A stretch of DNA of 57,410 bases from Bacillota bacterium (GTDB lineage: Bacteria; Bacillota; Clostridia; Acetivibrionales; DSM-1351): NCBI GenBank assembly GCA_023400235.1, contig JAEXFI010000022.1, forward strand, positions 1-57,410, in the 5' to 3' direction. Shown here one piece after another: positions 16,353-23,873 of this stretch. The notes below the pieces were generated by a model that saw only the letters and a program-made list of their open reading frames with translations, was not told the DNA's origin and searched no databases. Position 1 is the stretch's first letter. Every line of letters begins with the position of its first letter. The position numbers and the translations under genes were made by a program.

Positions 16353-17255
16353 ATGATTTTAAAGCTTCTGAACTATACAGAGATAAAGACAAAGATAACA
16401 AGCATTTTTGCTTTTTTAATGACGATTGCTTATATATTCTACCTGGATAAGCCCATAAACTGGAAACTGACACTGATGTTTTTTGTCTCCATGTTTGTAT
16501 TTGATCTTACCACAACTGCCATTAACAACTATATTGATACAAAGACCAATCACCAGACCCTGGATTTTAAAAGAAGCACGGCACTCATTATAATATATGT
16601 GCTTTTTATGGTTTCAGCCGGTTTTGGACTGTATCTGGCATATCTGACGGATGTGGTGGTATTGCTGCTGGGGGGAGTATGCTTCATATGCGGAGTATTT
16701 TATACCTTCGGCCCTGTACCCATATCAAGGCAGCCACTGGGAGAGGTATTTTCGGGACTGTTTTACGGCCTTTTGATTCCATTCCTTCTATTATATATAA
16801 ATATGCCGGAGGGAACATATCTGACCTTGAAGCTGGGCCTGGACCTTATAAGCCTGGACATGAGGGTAATGCCCCTGATAACGGTCATATTGCTGTCAGT
16901 AGCACCCATTTGTACTACTGCAAACATCATGCTTGCCAATAACATTTGTGATGTGGACAAAGATATCTCAGTTATGAGATATACCCTGCCGTATTATCTG
17001 GGAAACAAGCCTTCGCTGTACTTGTTTGCAGTCCTTTATTATATACCCTATGCCGCGGTTATTGTCATGGTTGCAGCGGGAATGCTCTCACCCATATGCC
17101 TGACTGCTCTGGTGACGCTGATATTTGTTCAGAAAAATATAAGTGCATTTTTTAAATTGCAGGATAAGGGAAAGACCTTTATTTGCTCAATAAAAAATTA
17201 TGTGATTATAATGGCGTCCATTACGCTGGTGATATTTATATCCGGATTTTTTTAG
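16353..17255 (+). CDS. dmkA: UbiA-family prenyltransferase for demethylmenaquinone
   Basis: 300 residues, 17 bases after dmkB, with eight to nine transmembrane helices. The first substrate motif is NNYIDTKTNHQTLD, a relaxed NxxxDxxxD. The second is ANNICDVDKD. Both bind Mg-prenyl diphosphate in UbiA enzymes. By locus context it joins the prenyl tail to 1,4-dihydroxy-2-naphthoate, making the demethylmenaquinone pool of the electron transfer system. The lack of a linked menG methylase fits a demethylated product. Substitution of the usual K in the second motif region (here VMRYTLP) is typical of divergent MenA homologues. Confidence 0.86.
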   Translation: MILKLLNYTEIKTKITSIFAFLMTIAYIFYLDKPINWKLTLMFFVSMFVFDLTTTAINNYIDTKTNHQTLDFKRSTALIIIYVLFMVSAGFGLYLAYLTDVVVLLLGGVCFICGVFYTFGPVPISRQPLGEVFSGLFYGLLIPFLLLYINMPEGTYLTLKLGLDLISLDMRVMPLITVILLSVAPICTTANIMLANNICDVDKDISVMRYTLPYYLGNKPSLYLFAVLYYIPYAAVIVMVAAGMLSPICLTALVTLIFVQKNISAFFKLQDKGKTFICSIKNYVIIMASITLVIFISGFF

Positions 17256-17339
17256 AATTGTCTGATTTTTTTAAAGCCATGGGATTTTTTTAAGCAGGAT
17301 TAGTTAAATAATTAACACCAGAATCACCCATTGTAAAAT

Positions 17340-17408
17340 CCTTAACCTCCGGTTCCTATTTGAGCTTGTTTTGCAGGCGCAACACTGCCTGCTTGCCGAG
17401 GAGTAAGG
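17340..17408 (+). promoter_or_regulatory. Candidate structured leader before eetA
   Basis: CCTTA and CCTC (17340-17349) pair with GAGG and TAAGG (17398-17408), closing a domain that contains GCAGGC/GCCTGC (17373-17378 with 17387-17392). A further stretch at 17408-17489 weakly resembles the repeated bistable leader. The structure suggests a cis-acting RNA in the 246-base dmkA-eetA gap. It matches no class I recognise. Confidence 0.4.
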
Positions 17409-17501
17409 TTCAATGAAACTTTGAGCAGATAAAAATGTGGCACCGATTCCATGCCGTGACTTTCATGGATTTTTGTGCGAAGTGGGGGCATGGAAATAAA
17501 T

Positions 17502-17888
17502 ATGAAGTTTTTTAAGAAAAGTGATATCGTGCTTGTATTAACAATTTTAATTATCGGTATATCATCAATGCTCATATACAGGTATATTTTTGCGGCGCAA
17601 CCTGCCAAGGCTGAGATATACTACAAGTCCCAGCTTGTAAGGACTGTTGAGCTGACAAAAGGAAAGGATATACATTTTTCCATTCCACAGAACAAAAATG
17701 TGGTGTTTCATCTGGAGCCTGATGGAAGTATAGGCTTTGAAAGCTCAGACTGTCCCGACAAGATATGCATAAAGACAGGTAAGCTGCATACCGTAGGACA
17801 GACAGCGGCCTGCCTGCCCAATGAGATATTTCTTAAGATTGTCCCCCAAGGCGGCCATAGCAACCAGGATATTGATATGATAGGATGA
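17502..17888 (+). CDS. eetA: EetA-like membrane protein with NusG domain II fold
   Basis: 129 residues from ATG 17502 (MKFFKK); ATG 17490 and GTG 17475 are possible but less natural. One N-terminal transmembrane helix (residues 7-29) is followed by an extracytoplasmic NusG-II-like beta domain (AEIYYKSQLVRTVELTKG ... SSDCPDKICIKTGKL ... CLPNEIFLKIV). The DCPDKIC motif with paired cysteines is characteristic. In Listeria, EetA and EetB are required to carry electrons from the quinone to the flavoprotein PplA; the mechanism is unresolved. It is separated from eetB by only ten bases. Confidence 0.86.
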   Translation: MKFFKKSDIVLVLTILIIGISSMLIYRYIFAAQPAKAEIYYKSQLVRTVELTKGKDIHFSIPQNKNVVFHLEPDGSIGFESSDCPDKICIKTGKLHTVGQTAACLPNEIFLKIVPQGGHSNQDIDMIG

Positions 17889-17898
17889 GGTCGGTATA

Positions 17899-18414
17899 AT
17901 GAGCAAAACAAAACTATTAGTTTTAACAGCCCTGCTTTTTGCTGTTGCATTGGTACTTTCCGTAGTTGAAAATTCGCTGCCCTCTGTAAGCTTGCTGATA
18001 CCCGTTCCGGGAGTAAAGCTGGGGCTATCAAATATTGCCGTAATGTATGCACTGTTTTTTCTGAAAAAGAAGCCGGCCTTTGCCATTGCAGTATTGAAGG
18101 GCCTGTTTGTGGCCATGACCAGAGGTCCCATCGCCGGACTGCTGAGCTTGAGCGGCGGTGTTCTTTCAGTGCTGGTCATGTCCCTGCTCATATTTGTTTT
18201 TAAAGACAGGATATCCTATCTTGCTCTGAGCATATTTGGTTCCATTACTCATAATGTGGGTCAGTTTATAGTCGTATCACTTATATACACCAACATGTAT
18301 CTTTGGGTATACCTACCCGTACTGCTGATTTCGGGCGTGATTGCCGGAATTGCAACATCAATTCTCTTGAGATTTATTTTACCGGCTTTCAACAGGCTGG
18401 TTTTAAATAAATAA
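17899..18414 (+). CDS. eetB: EetB-like Gx transporter / ECF-S-fold membrane protein
   Basis: 171 residues with five to six transmembrane helices. It matches the Gx transporter family, often annotated as heptaprenyl diphosphate synthase component I, with the typical PGVKLGLSNIAVMYALFFL and LKGLFVAMTRGPIAGLLSLSGG motifs. It lies ten bases after eetA, as in known extracellular electron transfer loci. The protein resembles S-components of ECF transporters but is thought to work in electron transfer in the membrane together with EetA. The old annotation as a prenyl synthase subunit is probably wrong here, since the real synthase is dmkB. Confidence 0.86.
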   Translation: MSKTKLLVLTALLFAVALVLSVVENSLPSVSLLIPVPGVKLGLSNIAVMYALFFLKKKPAFAIAVLKGLFVAMTRGPIAGLLSLSGGVLSVLVMSLLIFVFKDRISYLALSIFGSITHNVGQFIVVSLIYTNMYLWVYLPVLLISGVIAGIATSILLRFILPAFNRLVLNK

Positions 18415-18445
18415 TATATTATAATATCTATTTGGAGGAACTACT

Positions 18446-19531
18446 ATGAAAAAATTACTATCACTGGTACTGGTTTTAGTTCTCGCAGTAACCTTTATAG
18501 CAGGCTGCGGGTCTTCATCAACTTCTGAGCCAACCTCAAGCACCGGTACTGCAACCAATACTGAAGGCACCGCGCCAAGCACGGCTTCTACCGAGCCGGG
18601 AGCTGCCGATGCTGTAAAGACAGGTCTCGCAGTTATTTCATCAGTTGCCAATTCCGCTGATGCAGGTGAAAAGGATGGAGCTGCACAGGTTGATTCCGTT
18701 GCTGTAGCAGTTACAGTTGACAAGGATGGAAAAATTGTAAAGTGCGCCATAGATACTGCACAGACTAAAATCAATTTTTCAAAGGAAGGAAAGCTTCTTT
18801 CTGATTTGAAGGCTGAATACAAATCAAAGCAGGAACTTGGGTATGAATATGGAATGAAGAAGGCTTCAAAAATAGGCAAGGACTGGTTTGAAGAGGCAAA
18901 TGCCTTTGCTGCTTATGTTGTAGGAAAGACTGTTGCAGAAGTTAAGGGTATAGCAGTAAATGAAGAAGGTGTTACAACCGACGCTGAGCTATTGACATCA
19001 GTTACAATACATATAACTGATTATGTAGCTGCCATCGAAAAGGCTGTTAACAACGCCAAGGATCTGGGTGCAAAGACTGATGACAAGCTGGGACTTGCAA
19101 TTGTAACAAGTATTGCAAAATCCACTGATGCAGGTGAAAAGGAAGGTCTCGCGCAGGCTTACTCAAATTACTCTGCTACAACCTTTGATGCTGCTGGAAA
19201 AATCACAAGCTGCGTTATTGACGCATCACAGTCAGATGTTAACTTCTCAAAGGCAGGTAAAATCACTACAGACTTAAAGGCTCCACTACAGACCAAGGTT
19301 GAGAAGGGTGAAGGCTATGGAATGAAGAAGGCATCAAAGATAGGCAAGGAATGGTTTGAGCAGTCCGACGCCTTCTCAAAATATGTAGTTGGAAAATCAG
19401 TTGATGAAGTTAAGGGCATAGCAGTGAACGAAGAAGGAGTACCAACAGGCGCGGATCTTTCAAGCTCTGTTACCGTTCATATTACAGACTTTACAAGCTT
19501 GATAGAAAAGGCTTCAAAAACTGCTAAATAA
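18446..19531 (+). CDS. pplA: PplA-like flavinylated surface lipoprotein with two FMN-binding domains
   Basis: 361 residues with GGAGG at the start. The lipobox FIAGC puts the lipidated Cys at residue 21, followed by a Ser/Thr-rich linker. Two homologous FMN-binding domains follow (about 50-200 and 210-358), sharing GYGMKKASKIGKEWFEQ and VKGIAVNEEGV blocks. Each ends with a probable flavinylation site, DAELLTSVTIHI and ADLSSSVTVHI, where a Thr or Ser would be esterified to FMN by FmnB. Two domains per chain is the PplA arrangement. It would accept electrons at the outer membrane face and reduce ferric iron or other acceptors. Confidence 0.9.
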   Translation: MKKLLSLVLVLVLAVTFIAGCGSSSTSEPTSSTGTATNTEGTAPSTASTEPGAADAVKTGLAVISSVANSADAGEKDGAAQVDSVAVAVTVDKDGKIVKCAIDTAQTKINFSKEGKLLSDLKAEYKSKQELGYEYGMKKASKIGKDWFEEANAFAAYVVGKTVAEVKGIAVNEEGVTTDAELLTSVTIHITDYVAAIEKAVNNAKDLGAKTDDKLGLAIVTSIAKSTDAGEKEGLAQAYSNYSATTFDAAGKITSCVIDASQSDVNFSKAGKITTDLKAPLQTKVEKGEGYGMKKASKIGKEWFEQSDAFSKYVVGKSVDEVKGIAVNEEGVPTGADLSSSVTVHITDFTSLIEKASKTAK

Positions 19532-19663
19532 TTAGGAGCAATTGTAATAAAACCATTACAAGTTGCAAAAAATGTAGTATGGCTTTACAATAATATTTAA
19601 ACTTGCAGTGATTACAAATAATGTAATAACGAATACAGGGTTTAAGATATTTGTTGGATTAGT

Positions 19664-19771
19664 TGGCTCATCATAGGTGTTTTTATCGTAAAACCTGAAC
19701 TATGCAGGGTTAAGTGTACATGAGGCGGAAGGCTGAGTGTCGGCTTCGGTAAAAAGGCATATGATGGGCCA
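19664..19771 (+). promoter_or_regulatory. Candidate structured RNA leader before fmnB
   Basis: TGGCTCATCATA (19664-19675) pairs with TATGATGGGCCA (19760-19771) as a 12-bp closing stem with one G-U. Inside are AGG-T-GTTTTTA / TAAAAC-CT (19675-19695) and GAAGGCTGA / TCGGCTTC (about 19728-19747). The closed multi-stem shape about 40 bases before the ribosome site suggests a riboswitch or other regulatory RNA. I match it to no known class; a flavin-related signal would make sense here. Confidence 0.45.
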
Positions 19772-19811
19772 TTACCAATTAAACAATTATACAGCCGTAT
19801 TGAGGTGACAA

Positions 19812-20858
19812 ATGTTAAAAAAACTGACAGCCTTTATTTTATTATTGGCATTTGCAGCAAATATCACGGCCTGCGGGCCTACGGAGAAAAAGAGGTACGA
19901 GGCTGAGTTCCTTGAACTGTTTGATACTGTTACTCAGATTGTGGCCTATACCAACAGCAAGGAGGAATTCACCCGGCAGTCCCAGATGATTTACGATACT
20001 CTCAAGGAGTACCACCAGTTGTATGATATATACAACGATTATCCCGGAATTAACAATATCAAGACCATAAATGACAATGCAGGTATAAAGCCTGTAAAAG
20101 TGGATAAGAAAATAATTGACCTGCTTCTTTTTGCAAAGAAGTGGTATAAAGATACAGACGGAAAGCTGAATGTGGCGCTGGGCGCGGTTCTGAAAATATG
20201 GCACAAGCACAGGGAGGCAGGCATTGAGGATGAGGCTGCAGCCACCCTGCCGTCTTTGGAGGAACTCAGGGAAGCCAATAAGCATACTGACATAAATAAA
20301 GTGATTGTGGATGCGGAAAATTCTACTGTTTTCCTGGAGGACTCCAAGATGAGCCTTGATGTGGGCGGAGTTGGGAAAGGCTATGCCACGGAGCAGGTTT
20401 GCCTTAACGCAGAAAAAAACGGGTTTACTTCGGGACTGATAAGCGTTGGAGGTAATGTCCGGGCCATAGGGGGAAAGGGAAACGGGGAGGAATTCTGGAA
20501 CGTAGGCGTACAGAACCCGGACAAGGAAAGTGAGAAGAAAACCTTGAATATAGTGAACCTCAATGAGATGTCACTGGTGTCCAGCGGTGTTTATGAAAGA
20601 TTTTATACTGTTGACGGAAAGAGGTATCACCATATTATTGATCCTGACAGCCTGTTTCCTGCGGACAACTTTTTACAGGTAACCATACTGTGCAAGGATT
20701 CCGGTGTGGCGGATGCCATGGCCAAGGCGGCCTTTATTCTTCCTTTTGACCAGGCACTGGCATATGTAAATGCGGCACCCGACGCAGAGGCAATGTGGGT
20801 TTTGAAGGATGGTTCCATCAAGTACAGCAAAGGGTTTGAAAAGTTCATAAAGAAATAG
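19812..20858 (+). CDS. fmnB: ApbE-type FMN transferase lipoprotein (FmnB)
   Basis: 348 residues with signal peptide and lipobox NITAC (Cys21). The ApbE domain is complete: FDTVTQIVAY near the N-terminus, LNVALGAVLKIW, the MSLDVGGVGKGYATEQV core, SGLISVGGNVRAIGGKG, and the metal/flavin-binding YHHIIDP. ApbE enzymes use FAD to attach FMN covalently to Thr or Ser of FMN-binding domains, using Mg. Its obvious client is the lipoprotein encoded directly upstream. The 280-base gap before it carries a structured leader, so it may be separately controlled. No fmnA (FAD-transport) gene is present in the window. Confidence 0.92.
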   Translation: MLKKLTAFILLLAFAANITACGPTEKKRYEAEFLELFDTVTQIVAYTNSKEEFTRQSQMIYDTLKEYHQLYDIYNDYPGINNIKTINDNAGIKPVKVDKKIIDLLLFAKKWYKDTDGKLNVALGAVLKIWHKHREAGIEDEAAATLPSLEELREANKHTDINKVIVDAENSTVFLEDSKMSLDVGGVGKGYATEQVCLNAEKNGFTSGLISVGGNVRAIGGKGNGEEFWNVGVQNPDKESEKKTLNIVNLNEMSLVSSGVYERFYTVDGKRYHHIIDPDSLFPADNFLQVTILCKDSGVADAMAKAAFILPFDQALAYVNAAPDAEAMWVLKDGSIKYSKGFEKFIKK

Positions 20859-20956
20859 GCCCTGCCGGCTGTTTTCATAAATCGAACACAATCTATTATT
20901 TCAGTGATTTGTGCATATAATATATCCAGACACTGATAAGAATTTGGGAGGCGGGT

Positions 20957-22207
20957 ATGGAAACCTTTAAAGAGCTATATGAGCGTTTGGTCAGGGCGGC
21001 AGTTGAAAACAGGGTCGCTACAGAAGTTGAGGAAATCCATAAGCTGGATTTCGACCCCCACCAATTGGACTGCCTGCTGCATCCCGGGAAGTATGGGCCT
21101 GTGTGGCGTTTCGGCAAGTGTGACTGCTGTGATGAGTCGGGAGGCAACTGCCCCACCAAATGTCTTTTTGAAGCTCTGGAAAGGGATGAAGCAGGGAATG
21201 TGTCCATAAATGTTGATAAATGTGTAGGCTGTTCGGATTGCATAGACAGGTGCAAGGCCGAAAGGCTGGTAGGCAGCAGGGATATCCTGCCGGTCCTGGA
21301 TGCGGTGAATAATTCCAGCGGCCCTGTTTATGCCATGATAGCTCCTGCTTTTATCAGCCAGTTCAGCAGCCAGGTAACGCCGGGAAAACTCAGAAGTGCA
21401 TTTAAAAGGCTGGGCTTTGCAGGTATGCTGGAGGTTGCCCTTTTCGCCGATATACTTACTTTAAAGGAAGCCCTTGAGTTTGACCGTAAAATCCATGATG
21501 AAAGGGACTTTCTGCTCACAAGCTGCTGCTGTCCCATGTGGATAGCCATGATAAGGAGGGTTTACAGCCAGTATGTGCCTCATGTCCCCGGCTCTGTCTC
21601 GCCTATGGTAGCCTGCGGGCGTTCCATAAAGCTGCTGGAGAAGAATGCCATAACGGTATTTATCGGGCCATGTATTGCAAAGAAGGCTGAGGCACGGGAA
21701 AAGGACATAGCTGATGCAGTGGACTATGTTCTTACCTTCCAGGAGGTCCAGGATATTTTTGAGGCGGCTGGGATTGACCCCGCGCTGTTGCAGGAGGATG
21801 AAAGAGATCATTCTTCAAGGGCAGGCAGGATATACGCCAGGACGGGCGGAGTAAGCGAAGCGGTTCAGGCAACTGTGGAGAGGCTGAATCCTCACAGGAC
21901 CATACGGGTCAAAGCTGTACAGGCGGATGGAATGCCTGCCTGCAAGGAATTGCTTGCAGCACTGAAGGAAGGACGTATAACTGCCAATTTTCTGGAGGGT
22001 ATGGGCTGTAACGGGGGCTGCGTAGGAGGGCCGAAGGCCATACTCAATCGTGAAGAGGGCAGGAGGAATGTCACAGCCTACGGAAACCAGGCGGCATACA
22101 CCACTCCCATAGACAATCCGTACGTTATTGACCTGCTGCACCGGTTGGGTTTTGATACTGTTGAAAGCCTGCTGGAGCGCAGCGACATTTTCACTCGAGA
22201 ATTCTAG
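20957..22207 (+). CDS. Divergent [FeFe]-hydrogenase-like iron-sulfur protein
   Basis: 416 residues. The N-terminal part carries an unusual Cys cluster (CDCCDESGGNCPTKC) and one [4Fe-4S] motif CVGCSDCIDRCKA. The hydrogenase domain has all three H-cluster motifs in variant form: L1 TSCCCPMW (about 187, usual TSCCPGW), L2 GPCIAKKAEA (about 237, usual MPCTAKKFE), L3 EGMGCNGGCVGG (about 347, usual EVMACPGGC). Such changes are typical of non-prototypical groups that are sensory or of low activity, not bulk H2 producers. Its own TATAAT (about 20915) and GGGAGG site suggest independent expression downstream of the electron transfer locus. Confidence 0.8.
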   Translation: METFKELYERLVRAAVENRVATEVEEIHKLDFDPHQLDCLLHPGKYGPVWRFGKCDCCDESGGNCPTKCLFEALERDEAGNVSINVDKCVGCSDCIDRCKAERLVGSRDILPVLDAVNNSSGPVYAMIAPAFISQFSSQVTPGKLRSAFKRLGFAGMLEVALFADILTLKEALEFDRKIHDERDFLLTSCCCPMWIAMIRRVYSQYVPHVPGSVSPMVACGRSIKLLEKNAITVFIGPCIAKKAEAREKDIADAVDYVLTFQEVQDIFEAAGIDPALLQEDERDHSSRAGRIYARTGGVSEAVQATVERLNPHRTIRVKAVQADGMPACKELLAALKEGRITANFLEGMGCNGGCVGGPKAILNREEGRRNVTAYGNQAAYTTPIDNPYVIDLLHRLGFDTVESLLERSDIFTREF

Positions 22208-22394
22208 TATTTAACTTTTTCTTTGACAGTAAACATTTATTATTGTTCTTCCGCTGCTTTTGTACAAACTCCACTCACTAGAGGCTACAGACGGCCAGTC
22301 ATAGCTGTAACCTATTATGGTAAACCTTCATATACTATATGGGGATATTGCACTTGTGGTGCAAAACCATAGAAAACAGGAAAGAGTGATATGT

Positions 22395-23678
22395 TTGAGA
22401 ATACATGTAGTTCGCCGAGGTGAAAGTATATACTCCATAGCGCGCCGGTATAATGTTTCACCGCAAAAGATAATTTCCGACAACGAGCTTAAAAATCCAA
22501 CCCAGTTGGTGGTAGGACAAACTTTGGTCATACAGGAAGGAAACAGGAATCATGTGGTGGCACCGGGACAGTCCATATATTCCATTGCTGCCGCTTACGG
22601 AATAAGTGTCAACGAAATACTCCAGGCAAATCCTCAGATTACAAATCCCTCCCAGATCTCAGCGGGTCAGACAATTGTTATTCCTCCCCGGACAATCAAT
22701 TTTGGTACAATTGAAGTTAACGGCTATGCCTTTCCCAATATAAACCGGCAGGTGCTTGACAAAACACTTCCGGATCTTACCTACCTGAGCATATTCAGCT
22801 ATCAGGTAAGAGCGGACGGCAGTCTCAAGACAATAAATGACCAGCCGCTTATAAATGCTGCCAGGGCCGCGGGAGTGGCACCTCTGATGGTTATAACCAA
22901 CCTTGGGGAAACAGGGGGCTTTAACAGCGACATCGGCCATGCCGTGCTGACAAACCAGCAGGTTCAGAATACGATGATAAATAATGTTTTAAGGACCTTA
23001 AGAGAAAAGAACTATTTTGGTCTGGACATAGACTTTGAATATATATATCCCTATGACAGGGAGAGCTATAACAATTTCCTGAGAAGAATAGTGAGCACCT
23101 TGCGCCCGTTGGGATATACCATCACCAGCGCACTTGCTCCCAAGACCTCAGCCGGCCAGGTGGGAAAGCTCTATGAGGCACATGATTATCCTGTACATGG
23201 GGCGCTGCTGGATCATGTCATACTTATGACCTATGAGTGGGGCTTTACCTACAGTGCACCTATGGCAGTGTCCCCTGTGGACGGTATTAGAAGGGTGCTC
23301 AACTACGCGGTGACTGCCATTCCCAGAGATAAAATATTCATGGGCATGTCAAATTACGGCTATGACTGGACTCTTCCCTTCAAGCAGGGAACCCCGGCCA
23401 GAACCGTCACCAATACCGGAGCGGTAGAGCTGGCATGGAGGAGAGGGGCGGAAATCCAATACGATATGACTTCCCAGGCACCTTTCTTCTATTACTATGA
23501 TGAAAGAGGCAGGCAGCATGTGGTTTGGTTTGAGGATGCCAGAAGCATTTTTGCCAAATTGTCACTGGTTAATGAGTACCGGCTGGGAGGAGTGAGCTAT
23601 TGGACCATAATGAATTACTTCCCGCAGAATTGGCTGGTGCTTCGCAACGTATTCAATATAAGAAAAGTCCTCAGATGA
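22395..23678 (+). CDS. LysM-GH18 peptidoglycan hydrolase, SleL/YaaH type
   Basis: About 428 residues from TTG 22395 (LRIHVVRRGE), with AGGAAAG upstream; the longer frame to 22317 is AT-rich and lacks a site. Two LysM domains (HVVRRGESIYSIARRYNVS and HVVAPGQSIYSIAAAYGIS) bind glycan. A GH18 barrel follows with the catalytic signature YFGLDIDFEY, where Glu is the proton donor, and a MTYEWGFTYSAPMAVSP segment. There is no signal peptide, as in SleL/YaaH N-acetylglucosaminidases, which are deposited in the spore and act on cortex fragments at germination. This supports a spore-forming host. Confidence 0.88.
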   Translation: MRIHVVRRGESIYSIARRYNVSPQKIISDNELKNPTQLVVGQTLVIQEGNRNHVVAPGQSIYSIAAAYGISVNEILQANPQITNPSQISAGQTIVIPPRTINFGTIEVNGYAFPNINRQVLDKTLPDLTYLSIFSYQVRADGSLKTINDQPLINAARAAGVAPLMVITNLGETGGFNSDIGHAVLTNQQVQNTMINNVLRTLREKNYFGLDIDFEYIYPYDRESYNNFLRRIVSTLRPLGYTITSALAPKTSAGQVGKLYEAHDYPVHGALLDHVILMTYEWGFTYSAPMAVSPVDGIRRVLNYAVTAIPRDKIFMGMSNYGYDWTLPFKQGTPARTVTNTGAVELAWRRGAEIQYDMTSQAPFFYYYDERGRQHVVWFEDARSIFAKLSLVNEYRLGGVSYWTIMNYFPQNWLVLRNVFNIRKVLR

Positions 23679-23706
23679 TATAATTTTTACCTTTTGGCTA
23701 TACTTA

Positions 23707-23756
23707 TTGACAATAAGTGCAGCATGTGTTATTGTCTGCTTTGAATAGTTTATAAT
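23707..23756 (+). promoter_or_regulatory. Promoter region of the arginine decarboxylase gene
   Basis: TTGACA (23707-23712) and TATTGT (23730-23735) are 17 bases apart. A second TATAAT at 23751-23756 could be an alternative -10. The remaining leader (to 23873) contains a small CCACTG/CAG...TGG hairpin near 23812-23836 and no ORF. Confidence 0.6.
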
Positions 23757-23873
23757 TATTCATTACCTGGTGTGGAAAGCCTTGGAATAAGGGTGGTGAG
23801 CTTGCTGCAAACCACTGTATTTACAGGTGTTTGGTGGATTTTAAGGAATCTGTTTAAGTGAAAGGAAGCGGAC

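Noticed and set aside
17899..18414. Heptaprenyl diphosphate synthase component I
   Set aside because: That label is common for this family, but the protein is a polytopic membrane protein next to eetA, and a genuine prenyl synthase (dmkB) is encoded two genes upstream.
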